This document shows positions 21,578 through 28,546 of a stretch of DNA of 44,509 nucleotides, piece by piece; the stretch's first letter is position 1, and each line of letters starts with the position of its first letter. A model generated the notes under the pieces. The model did no database searches, was not told the origin of the DNA, and saw only the letters and a program-made list of their open reading frames with translations. The stretch lies in contig JAKQCW010000029.1 of assembly GCA_029558955.1 (NCBI GenBank), positions 1 through 44,509 of the forward strand, in the 5' to 3' direction. A program made the position numbers and the translations under genes. This DNA comes from Chloroflexota bacterium. GTDB lineage: Bacteria > Chloroflexota > Anaerolineae > JAAEKA01.

Positions 21578-21606
21578 TTGGCGAAACTCTGGACTTCGGC
21601 TATACT
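21578..21606 (+). promoter_or_regulatory. Promoter of tRNA-Leu
   Basis: TTGGCG (21578-21583), 17-bp spacer, TATACT (21601-21606), 17 bp before the tRNA. It overlaps the upstream region of the divergent sigma gene. Confidence 0.75.
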
Positions 21607-21622
21607 GCCGCACGTGGTCACT

Positions 21623-21707
21623 GCCGAAGTGGCGGAACAGGCAGACGCGACGGTCTCAAACACCGTTGAGCATAGCGCTCATGTGGGTTCGATTCCCACC
21701 TTCGGCA
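21623..21707 (+). tRNA. tRNA-Leu (anticodon CAA)
   Basis: An 85-nt class II tRNA: acceptor GCCGAAG/CTTCGGC, anticodon stem ACGGT/ACCGT around loop CTCAAAC (anticodon CAA), long variable arm GAGC-ATAGC-GCTC, T arm GTGGG-TTCGATT-CCCAC, discriminator A. CCA is not encoded. Confidence 0.96.
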
Positions 21708-21717
21708 CTGAATACCC

Positions 21718-21811
21718 AGACTTCGGAAATGGCCGAGCGTCTGACAGGAACGAGATTGGATCGTAACCGGGTCGCGCTTTGCATGGGCACCGGCCACTTC
21801 CGAAGTCTTTT
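21718..21811 (+). other. Long hairpin downstream of tRNA-Leu
   Basis: AGACTTCGGAAATGGCCG (21718-21735) pairs with CGGCCACTTCCGAAGTCT (21791-21808) over 18 positions with one mismatch, around a 55-nt loop, followed by TTTT. It could end the tRNA-Leu transcript. The left side, TGGCCGAGCGTCTGACAGG followed by an ACGA-loop-TCGT segment, recalls a class II tRNA D arm, but no T arm can be drawn. Confidence 0.5.
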
Positions 21812-21982
21812 GTGTCATTATACGCTCAGTAGATGAATTAGCTAAGTTTTGACGATGCGAAAAGGGAATTGGCCCGCCCATGCGGTTCGATTCCCTTCTC
21901 TATGTCTCAACCATCGCCGCCGGTCGCTGCTCAGAACTTGCAACACGCCCGCGGCCGGCGACGGATCGGCCAACCCAGTTCT

Positions 21983-23287
21983 ATGGAAAACACCCCTCAT
22001 CAGCGCAGGGCGGCAACCTCGCCCCGGCCCACCGGCCTGACAGCGCTGCTCCTCCTGGCTGCCTTGGTTCTGTTGGCAGCCTGCGGGCCAAGCTCAACTT
22101 CCAGCACCCAACCGCAAAGCCCCCAACAGCGCGCCGCCGCCATCGTGGCCATCGCCCAGCAGTATGGCGCGACCCAGGACCTGGAGGCGGCCCGGGTAGC
22201 CCTGGCCGCGCTCAACGTCCAGGACCCGGCCCAGGCCGTGCTGGCCTTGGCCGAGGCCAACATCGTTCAGAAGCAGAACACCGAGACCACCGCGCAACTG
22301 GTGGCGCTGGCCGAGGCCTTGGGACCCCTCAGCCGCATGGCTCGGGAGTTCCTGGCGGCCGAAGGCCAGAACTCCGGCGTGCCCGCGGCCATGGCGTTGG
22401 CGCCCACCCACACGCCTTCCGCCACCCCCACCCCTCTCCCGCCCACCGAAACCCCCACGCCGGAGCCGACGGCCACGCCGACCGGCGTCCCCAAGCCAAC
22501 GGCGGCCCCCACCGCCACGGCGCTGGCCCAGCCGCAGGCCTCGGCCCCCTCGGCCGTCAACGTGCGCAGCGGGCCAGGCACGGTCTACCCTGTGGTGGCC
22601 CAGTTGCAGGCTGGCCGGCCGGTGGATATCCTCGGCCGCAACGCCGAGGGAAGCTGGTGGCAGGTGCTGCTGGGCAACGGCAACGAGGGCTGGGTGGCCG
22701 CGTCGGTGGTGGATGCGAGCGGGCCGGTGGAGGATGTGGCCGTGGCGGCCAACATTCCGCCCGCGCCCGTCCAGCCCACGCCCCAGCCGCAGCCGACCGC
22801 CGCGCCCGCTGCCCAGCCAACGGCGCCCCCGGCTCCCCAGCCCAGCGGCGGCTATGCCCTGACAGGCTTCCGCCTGCGGCCGGTTGGTTCTGATTCCCAG
22901 CGTTGCGATGGCGGCGATCACAACATCTTCGTCACCGTGGTGGATGCGGGGGGCGCGCCCATCAACGGCGTGCGGGTGCAGGAGGTTTTCACCGGTGACG
23001 TCAAGGTCACCGGCGATCAGGGCAAGGGACCTGGTCGCGTGGAATGGGATATCTACCGCGGCGGCGGCGGCCAGGTGCAGATCGTCGATGGGAACAACAA
23101 CCCGATCAGCGCTCTGAGCCCCGGCATGAGCGCCGACTGGCCGGCCATTGACCTGATGTACGATGCGGGCTACTGCAACTGCAAGCCCCACCCTGACAAA
23201 GAAAGTTGCCGCGCCGACCTGGAGAGCAAGAACTATTTCTTTGCTGTCGGCCATTACGTCTATGAGGTGACTTTCCAGCGCCAGTAA
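21983..23287 (+). CDS. SH3b-domain lipoprotein with C-terminal extracytoplasmic module
   Basis: A 434-residue predicted lipoprotein. Residues 18-34 form a signal peptide with lipobox LAAC (Cys34). A helical segment (~45-125) comes next, then a Thr/Pro-rich linker (TPSATPTPLPPTETPTPEP, ~140-180), a bacterial SH3 domain (~189-247, VNVRSGPGTVYPVVAQL to WWQVLL and EGWVAASVV), a second Pro/Gln/Ala linker, and a C-terminal module (~290-434). That module (CDGGDHNIFVTVVDAGGAP... ending YEVTFQR) recurs in the next gene and has Cys near both ends. The ATG at 21983 gives the compact signal peptide; earlier in-frame starts would not. It probably binds or senses the cell envelope; the ligand is unknown. 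Confidence 0.85.
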   Translation: MENTPHQRRAATSPRPTGLTALLLLAALVLLAACGPSSTSSTQPQSPQQRAAAIVAIAQQYGATQDLEAARVALAALNVQDPAQAVLALAEANIVQKQNTETTAQLVALAEALGPLSRMAREFLAAEGQNSGVPAAMALAPTHTPSATPTPLPPTETPTPEPTATPTGVPKPTAAPTATALAQPQASAPSAVNVRSGPGTVYPVVAQLQAGRPVDILGRNAEGSWWQVLLGNGNEGWVAASVVDASGPVEDVAVAANIPPAPVQPTPQPQPTAAPAAQPTAPPAPQPSGGYALTGFRLRPVGSDSQRCDGGDHNIFVTVVDAGGAPINGVRVQEVFTGDVKVTGDQGKGPGRVEWDIYRGGGGQVQIVDGNNNPISALSPGMSADWPAIDLMYDAGYCNCKPHPDKESCRADLESKNYFFAVGHYVYEVTFQRQ

Positions 23288-23337
23288 GGGCGCTGGAAGG
23301 GTCATTCCGCTACACACAATCCACAAAGGAGATGCCT

Positions 23338-25989
23338 GTGACATCTCAAGCAAGCAATCGAGCGCCGCTCTTCGAGGGGCTGGGGCCTTCCCAACAAGCG
23401 CTGCTGGACGAACGTCTGCAGCCGGTGCAGTTCGCACCGGGCGAGGCGTTGTTCCAGGCAGGCCAGCCGGCGGTCCGCATGTTCCTCATCGAGAGCGGCC
23501 GGGTGCGGCTGATCGCCGAACGCGGCCAGGTTCTGGCCACCCTCGGCCCCGGCAGCACCCTGGGCGACCAGGACCTCTTGTCCGGCAGCGCCCACACCAC
23601 CGGCGCCGAGGCCGTCGGCCCGGTCAGCGCCCAGGCGTTGGCCGCCAGCGATCTGGAGCGGCTGGTGCAGCGCGACTCCAGTCTGGGCATCGCCCTGAGC
23701 CGCGCCTCGGGCGCACCTGTGGCCGCGTTGAGCAACTATCTGCTCCGCCGTGTGCAGGCCGTGCCCGGTTGGCGCAGCGCCAGCCGCGCCGCGCTGCTGG
23801 CCGTCACCGAACAACTGACTGTCAGCGACGTCGCTGACGGGCGACGCTTCTACGCCGCCGGCGATCCTCCGGCCGGGCTGCACATCGTCGAGCAGGGCCA
23901 GGTGCGCCTGGTCGATCCCACCGGCGCCGATGGCGACATCACCCTGGGCGCGGGCGGGGTCTTTGGCGATCTGCACCTGCTGACCGGCAAGCCGCACACC
24001 CGCAGCGCCGAAGCTGTGGGCGACGCTACCGCCTGGACGCTCAGCGCGGCCGCCTTCGCCGATGTGACCCGCCGCTACCCGGAGCTGAGCAACGCGCTCA
24101 GCCGCGAGGTACGCGCCCCGCTGAGCCCGGCCGATCAGAAGCTGGCGGCCGAGCGCCTGCGCCAACTGCCCACCTTCAGCCGCTGGCCCGACGAGGCGCT
24201 GGCCAGCGTCACCGCGGCCATGCTCTTGCAGCACGTGCCGGCCCGGGAGCTGATCTATCGCAAGGGCGAGCCGGGCGAGGGGATCTTCCTGATCGAGAAG
24301 GGCCAGGTGGAGCTGCGCGGCGACGGCGAGCCGTTGGCGCGGCTGACCGCGGGCAACGATTTCGGCGAGATGGCGCTGGTCACCGGCCGGCCCCGCTCCT
24401 CCGACGCCCTGGCCGTCACCGATACCAACCTGTGGGTGCTCTACCGCAGCGATTTCGAGCGGGTGTTGACCCGTTATCCGGCCGTGCAGACCGCGGTCAC
24501 CGAGTCGGTGGCGCAAAAGCTGGCCACAGCCGACGAGAGCTTCTTCGACCGGCATCTGCGCCAGATCTCCCTGCTGGCGGGCCTTTCCCGGCCGCAGTTG
24601 GAGGCGGTGCGCCGGCGGCTGATGGCCGCCCGCTACCGCGCCGGCGAGGTGGTCTTCCTGCAGGACGCCGAACCTGATGGGCTCTACCTGATCGAACGCG
24701 GCCAGGTGCAGATCGAGAAGGCCGGCGCTCAGGAGGTCTCCCTGTTGGCGGTGCTGGGCGATGGCGACGTCTTCGGCGAGGGCGCGCTGCTGCTGGAAGG
24801 CCCGCGCAGCTCCACCGCGCGCGCCGTCACCGACCTGGACGCCTGGGTGCTGCGCCGCGAGGACTTCGAAGACCTGATGCTGCAATATCCGGTGCTGGCG
24901 CTCAACCTGAGCCGGGTGCTGGAAGAGCGGCTGCGGACCACCACGGCCCAGGTTCGGCCGACGCCGGTGCGGGCCGCGGCAGTTCCTGCGGCCGCAGTTG
25001 CGGCTGCGGCGGTCAAGCCGGGCCGTGCGGCCGCGCCGGCCCCTGCGGCTGCTTCGCCGGCCCCTGCGGGCGGGCTACGCGGCGCGCTGGGCAACGCGGT
25101 GCATTGGTTCGAGAATGCCAGCACCGGCACCAAGGTGTTGGTGATCGCGGTGGCGGCCTTGTTGATCTACCTGTGCGGTGTGGCCTTGCCCTACAACCTG
25201 CTGATCAAGCCGGTGGCCGCGGCCGAGGCTGAGGTCAACGCGCTGGTGATGCAGGATTCGCTGCCGGTGCGCGGCGGCGTGGAGGCGATCACGCCGGAGC
25301 CGCAGGTGGCCAGCCGCGGCGTCGGCCTGGCCATGGTCGACTCCGAGTTTGCACCCACGCCCACCTACACGCCGTGGCCCACCCTGACGCCGGTGCCCAG
25401 CGCCACGCCCACGGTGACGCCGACGCCGACGGACACCCCGGTACCCACCGACACCCCCGAGCCGACCCCCACCTGGACGCCGGTCCCCACCGCCGTCCCT
25501 GCGCCGGTGATCATCCAGCGATCGGTGGCGGCCGCGCCGGCCGCGGTCGCGGTGGCAGCCGCGGCGGTGGAAGAGCCGGCGGCCAAGGCCGCGGCGGCCG
25601 CGCCCTCGGTGGAATGGCGGCTGGTCTCGGCCCGCCGGCTGAGCGCCTGTGAGAACCGCGGCAAACACAACATCTTCGTCAAGGTGTTGGACGTGGCCGG
25701 TAACCCGCTGGACGGCGTGCTGGTGGTGCAGGCCAACAACGGCAACCCCGGCGCCATCCTGGATCGCAAGACCAGCGGCGTCAAAGGGCCGGGTCTGGCC
25801 GAGTTCGACATGTGGAAATTCGCCGAGTACATGGTCTTCGTGGCCAACCCGGACGGTTCCCCGGCCAGCGGTGACTTTGCCCAGCCGCTCCACTCCAATT
25901 TCGCCGATGAAGAGACCTGCTCAGATGGTCAGGGGGGCAACACCCTCTTCCACAACTCCTTCGAGGTCATCTTCCAGCGCACCTTCTGA
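23338..25989 (+). CDS. Membrane protein with four cNMP-binding-like domains and an extracytoplasmic module
   Basis: An 883-residue protein. Four tandem cyclic-nucleotide-binding-type beta barrels occupy ~11-110, 142-245, 279-380 and 411-520. In domains 3 and 4 the phosphate-binding cassette is kept (FGEMALVTGRPRSS with E344 and R353; FGEGALLLEGPRSS with E481 and R490). In domains 1 and 2 the key residues are changed (LGDQ..., FGDL...PH). An Ala/Pro-rich linker, one membrane segment (~600-620), a Thr/Pro repeat linker (~672-720) and the same C-terminal module as the previous lipoprotein (~758-883) follow. A GTG at 23338 is 6 nt after AAGGAG; the ATG two codons earlier is too close. It is probably a transmembrane sensor or scaffold linking cytoplasm and exterior; no enzymatic domain is seen. 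Confidence 0.85.
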   Translation: MTSQASNRAPLFEGLGPSQQALLDERLQPVQFAPGEALFQAGQPAVRMFLIESGRVRLIAERGQVLATLGPGSTLGDQDLLSGSAHTTGAEAVGPVSAQALAASDLERLVQRDSSLGIALSRASGAPVAALSNYLLRRVQAVPGWRSASRAALLAVTEQLTVSDVADGRRFYAAGDPPAGLHIVEQGQVRLVDPTGADGDITLGAGGVFGDLHLLTGKPHTRSAEAVGDATAWTLSAAAFADVTRRYPELSNALSREVRAPLSPADQKLAAERLRQLPTFSRWPDEALASVTAAMLLQHVPARELIYRKGEPGEGIFLIEKGQVELRGDGEPLARLTAGNDFGEMALVTGRPRSSDALAVTDTNLWVLYRSDFERVLTRYPAVQTAVTESVAQKLATADESFFDRHLRQISLLAGLSRPQLEAVRRRLMAARYRAGEVVFLQDAEPDGLYLIERGQVQIEKAGAQEVSLLAVLGDGDVFGEGALLLEGPRSSTARAVTDLDAWVLRREDFEDLMLQYPVLALNLSRVLEERLRTTTAQVRPTPVRAAAVPAAAVAAAAVKPGRAAAPAPAAASPAPAGGLRGALGNAVHWFENASTGTKVLVIAVAALLIYLCGVALPYNLLIKPVAAAEAEVNALVMQDSLPVRGGVEAITPEPQVASRGVGLAMVDSEFAPTPTYTPWPTLTPVPSATPTVTPTPTDTPVPTDTPEPTPTWTPVPTAVPAPVIIQRSVAAAPAAVAVAAAAVEEPAAKAAAAAPSVEWRLVSARRLSACENRGKHNIFVKVLDVAGNPLDGVLVVQANNGNPGAILDRKTSGVKGPGLAEFDMWKFAEYMVFVANPDGSPASGDFAQPLHSNFADEETCSDGQGGNTLFHNSFEVIFQRTF

Positions 25990-25998
25990 GGCTCCTGC

Positions 25999-26033
25999 AA
26001 GGATGCCATCTCTCCCGCAGAGATGGCATCCTT
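25999..26033. terminator. Strong hairpin between the cNMP-domain and DUF3048 genes
   Basis: A 15-bp perfect stem, AAGGATGCCATCTCT (25999-26013) and its complement (26019-26033), with loop CCCGC. No T-tract follows on plus, so it may stabilise the mRNA 3' end or reduce read-through instead of acting as a classic terminator. Confidence 0.6.
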
Positions 26034-26051
26034 GACATAGGGCACGCTTCG

Positions 26052-27233
26052 ATGCCACAGTCTCGTTCTTTTCACTGGTCTATCTTGTTGGCGTCGCTGG
26101 CGCTGCTTGTCCTGCTGGCCGGCGCATGCCGTCCAGCGGCGCGTAGCGACGTCGCCGCCACCCTGGTCGGGGAGCGCCACACGGCGTCGCCCTCGGCCAC
26201 GGCTGTTGTCGCCCCGCCGCCAGCCACTGCCGCCCCCCCTCCGACCCCCACCGTTGCGCCGCTGCCCACGGTCGACATGGCTGCCCTGCTGGGCGATGCC
26301 ACCCTGCCCACCGGCGTCTCCCCGTTCACCGGCCTGACCGTGGACGATCCCGCGCTGCTGGAGCGTATGCCGGCCGCGGTCAAGATCTCCAACTCGCCCA
26401 TTGCCCGCCCCCAATCGGGCCTCAGCCGGGCCGATGTGGTCATCGAGCATCTGGCCGAGGGGGACATCACGCGCTTCACCGCCATCTTCCACAGCCAGAA
26501 CGCCGAGCGCATCGGCTCGGTGCGCAGCGCCCGGCTGATCGACCTGGAGCTGCCGGTGCTTTTCGACGCCTATCTGGTCTACTCCGGCGCCAGCGGCGAG
26601 GTGGAGCGCATGATCGCGGCCTCCGACTTCGCCGACCGCACCCTGTCGGACGAGCGCAAGGACCCCGCCTTCTACCGCCTGGACATCCCCGGGCGCACCT
26701 ATGAGCACACGCTCTTCACCGACAGCGAGCTGTTGCAGGAATACGCCGTCGACCAGGGCTGGACCGCGCCCCCGCGCTACCGCGGCTGGCGGTGGAGCGA
26801 GCAGCCCTCCCCGCGGGCCGAGCCAGCGCGCAGCATTTCGCTCCCCTACAGCGCCGAATACTCCGATGTGACCTACGCCTACGACCCGGCCAGCGGCGCC
26901 TACCTGCGCAGCATCCTGGGCGAGCCGCACGTGGACGACCTGACCGGCGAACAACTGGCGGCCGACAACGTGGCGGTGCTCTACGTCAACCACGCGCCCA
27001 CGCTGATCGTCGAGGACGCGCTGGGCAACACATCGGTGGAGATCCAGCTCTGGGGCCAGGGGCGCATGCAGCTTTTCCGCGATGGGACGGTGCAGGAGGG
27101 GTACTGGCTGCGACCCCGGCGTGAGGACCCGCTCCTGTTCGTGGATCAGGAGATGCAGCCGCTGGAGCTGAAGCCGGGCAACCTCTGGATCCAGATCGCG
27201 CCGCTGGAGATGCCGGTTGCCAGCGCGCCGTGA
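26052..27233 (+). CDS. DUF3048 (YerB-like) lipoprotein
   Basis: A 393-residue protein of the DUF3048/YerB family, secreted lipoproteins of unknown function. The signal peptide (~9-26) ends in LLAGAC with Cys26; the -3 position is Ala instead of the usual Leu, so lipidation is likely but not certain. A Pro/Thr-rich spacer (~45-75) precedes the DUF3048 domain. Domain features are NPFTGL-like SPFTGLTVDD, ARPQSGLSRADVVIEHLAEG, TRFTAIFHS and RIGSVRSAR, then the C-terminal half with VLYVNHAPTLIVEDALGN. The next gene starts 33 bp after the stop. Confidence 0.92.
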   Translation: MPQSRSFHWSILLASLALLVLLAGACRPAARSDVAATLVGERHTASPSATAVVAPPPATAAPPPTPTVAPLPTVDMAALLGDATLPTGVSPFTGLTVDDPALLERMPAAVKISNSPIARPQSGLSRADVVIEHLAEGDITRFTAIFHSQNAERIGSVRSARLIDLELPVLFDAYLVYSGASGEVERMIAASDFADRTLSDERKDPAFYRLDIPGRTYEHTLFTDSELLQEYAVDQGWTAPPRYRGWRWSEQPSPRAEPARSISLPYSAEYSDVTYAYDPASGAYLRSILGEPHVDDLTGEQLAADNVAVLYVNHAPTLIVEDALGNTSVEIQLWGQGRMQLFRDGTVQEGYWLRPRREDPLLFVDQEMQPLELKPGNLWIQIAPLEMPVASAP

Positions 27234-27266
27234 GCTGATGACGATGGGCGCGCCAGGAATGAAACG

Positions 27267-28367
27267 ATGGATCAGGCTCTGATTCTTGCCGCCGACGCCG
27301 CAACCGCCAGCGCTCATTTCGAGCTGTTGGAGGATGTGCGCGATGTGTTTGCGGTGGACCGGATGATCACGCAGGATGGCAAGGAGCCGGCCCTGCTCCT
27401 GTATGGCCGCCTGCTGACCGACGCAGACACGGCCCTGACCCGCCTGGAGCCACGCTTTGCCGCCCGCGGCTTCACTCCCATGTTGCGACGCCAGCGCGAG
27501 GGGGATCTGCTGATCGCCGCGCCTGGGGTGATCGGCGCCGGCCGCAGCCGGCTTTGGCTGCACCTGCTGCTGGCGCTGGCCACCATGGGCACCACAACCC
27601 TGGCCGGCGCGCTGCTGGCCGGCGTCAACCTGAGCCGCAACCCCGCCGGCATCCTGATCGGCATCCCCTTTTCGCTGACCCTGATGACCATCCTGACCGC
27701 CCATGAGCTGGGCCACTATTTCATGGGGCGGTGGCACGGCGTGCAGGTCAGCCTGCCCTATTTCATCCCCGTTCCCTTCAGCCTGGGCACCTTTGGCGCG
27801 TTTATCCAGATGCGCAGCCCTATCCGCAACCGCCGTCAGCTCTTCGACGTGGGCTTTGCCGGGCCGATTGTGGGCTTCGTGGCCGCGCTGGCGCTGTTGA
27901 TCCTGGGCCTGGTCTTCTCCGACGCGCTGCGCGCCTTCCGCTCCTACGGCCCACCGCTGGGCAACTCCCTGTTGACCAGCCTGTTGACCAACCTCTTGCG
28001 CCCCCAGGAGACGGCCACCATCCTCAGTCGCAACCCCATCGCGCTGGCCGCCTACTTCGGCATCCTGCTCACGGGGGTCAACCTGCTGCCGGCCGGCCAG
28101 TTGGACGGCGGCCACATCGCCTATGCGCTCTTCGGCCGGGCGGCCCGACCGCTGAGCCTGGCAACCGTGGTGCTGCTTTTCGCTCTGGGACTGCTCTTCT
28201 GGCAGGGCTGGTTCCTGTGGGCCGGCCTGATCTTTTTGACCGGCCTGCGCCATGCTGCCCCGCTGGACGATGTGACGACGCTGGACCGCGGCCGCTGGCT
28301 GATCGCCGCCGGCGCGCTGGTGATCTTCATCCTGACCTTTATCCCCCAGCCGTTGCGGAGTTTTTGA
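27267..28367 (+). CDS. Site-2-protease-like (M50) membrane metallopeptidase
   Basis: A 366-residue intramembrane protease candidate. A ~95-residue cytoplasmic N-terminal domain comes before six or so membrane segments. The zinc-binding HELGH (H146, E147, H150) lies in the first core segment and the third ligand in NLLPAGQLDGGH (D280). GFAGP (~196) matches the family loop. The architecture resembles the FtsH-less EGY/M50 group of cyanobacteria and plants rather than RseP, since no PDZ domain is present. Such proteases cut membrane-bound regulators. The ECF/anti-sigma pair at 20.3-21.6 kb is one conceivable target, but nothing here proves it. Confidence 0.9.
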   Translation: MDQALILAADAATASAHFELLEDVRDVFAVDRMITQDGKEPALLLYGRLLTDADTALTRLEPRFAARGFTPMLRRQREGDLLIAAPGVIGAGRSRLWLHLLLALATMGTTTLAGALLAGVNLSRNPAGILIGIPFSLTLMTILTAHELGHYFMGRWHGVQVSLPYFIPVPFSLGTFGAFIQMRSPIRNRRQLFDVGFAGPIVGFVAALALLILGLVFSDALRAFRSYGPPLGNSLLTSLLTNLLRPQETATILSRNPIALAAYFGILLTGVNLLPAGQLDGGHIAYALFGRAARPLSLATVVLLFALGLLFWQGWFLWAGLIFLTGLRHAAPLDDVTTLDRGRWLIAAGALVIFILTFIPQPLRSF

Positions 28368-28375
28368 GGCGTGGG

Positions 28376-28490
28376 GCTAACTCGTAATGCGTAACCCGTG
28401 ACCCGGAGTGTGTGGAGATGGGGATTGTGTGTGCGTGAAGGGTGATGGGGCGTGTGGGGATGGGATGGTTTCTTGGTTGCTACTCCTCCG
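28376..28490. repeat. Heptad repeat copy with G/T-rich tail
   Basis: TAACTCGTAATGCGTAACCC, then GTGACCCGGAGTGTGTGGAG and a tail ending in GGTTTCTTGGTTGC, matching the copy at 16038-16121. Confidence 0.72.
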
Positions 28491-28498
28491 CACCCGTC

Positions 28499-28532
28499 GG
28501 TTGAGCAGGCGGCTTTGCGCCGCAACGAAACC
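28499..28532. repeat. Diverged GGTTGAG...GAAACC hairpin repeat
   Basis: GGTTGAGCAGGCGGC, then TTTGCGCCGCAACGAAACC; same family as the units at 10092-10257. It lies tail-to-tail between the M50 and glycosyltransferase genes. Confidence 0.65.
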
Positions 28533-28546
28533 ATCGAGCGGGGAAC

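Noticed and set aside
25929..28253. 774-codon minus-strand reading frame
   Set aside because: It lies opposite the DUF3048 and M50 genes, both of which have recognisable motifs and signal or membrane segments. The antisense product is Gln/Gly/Arg-rich noise.
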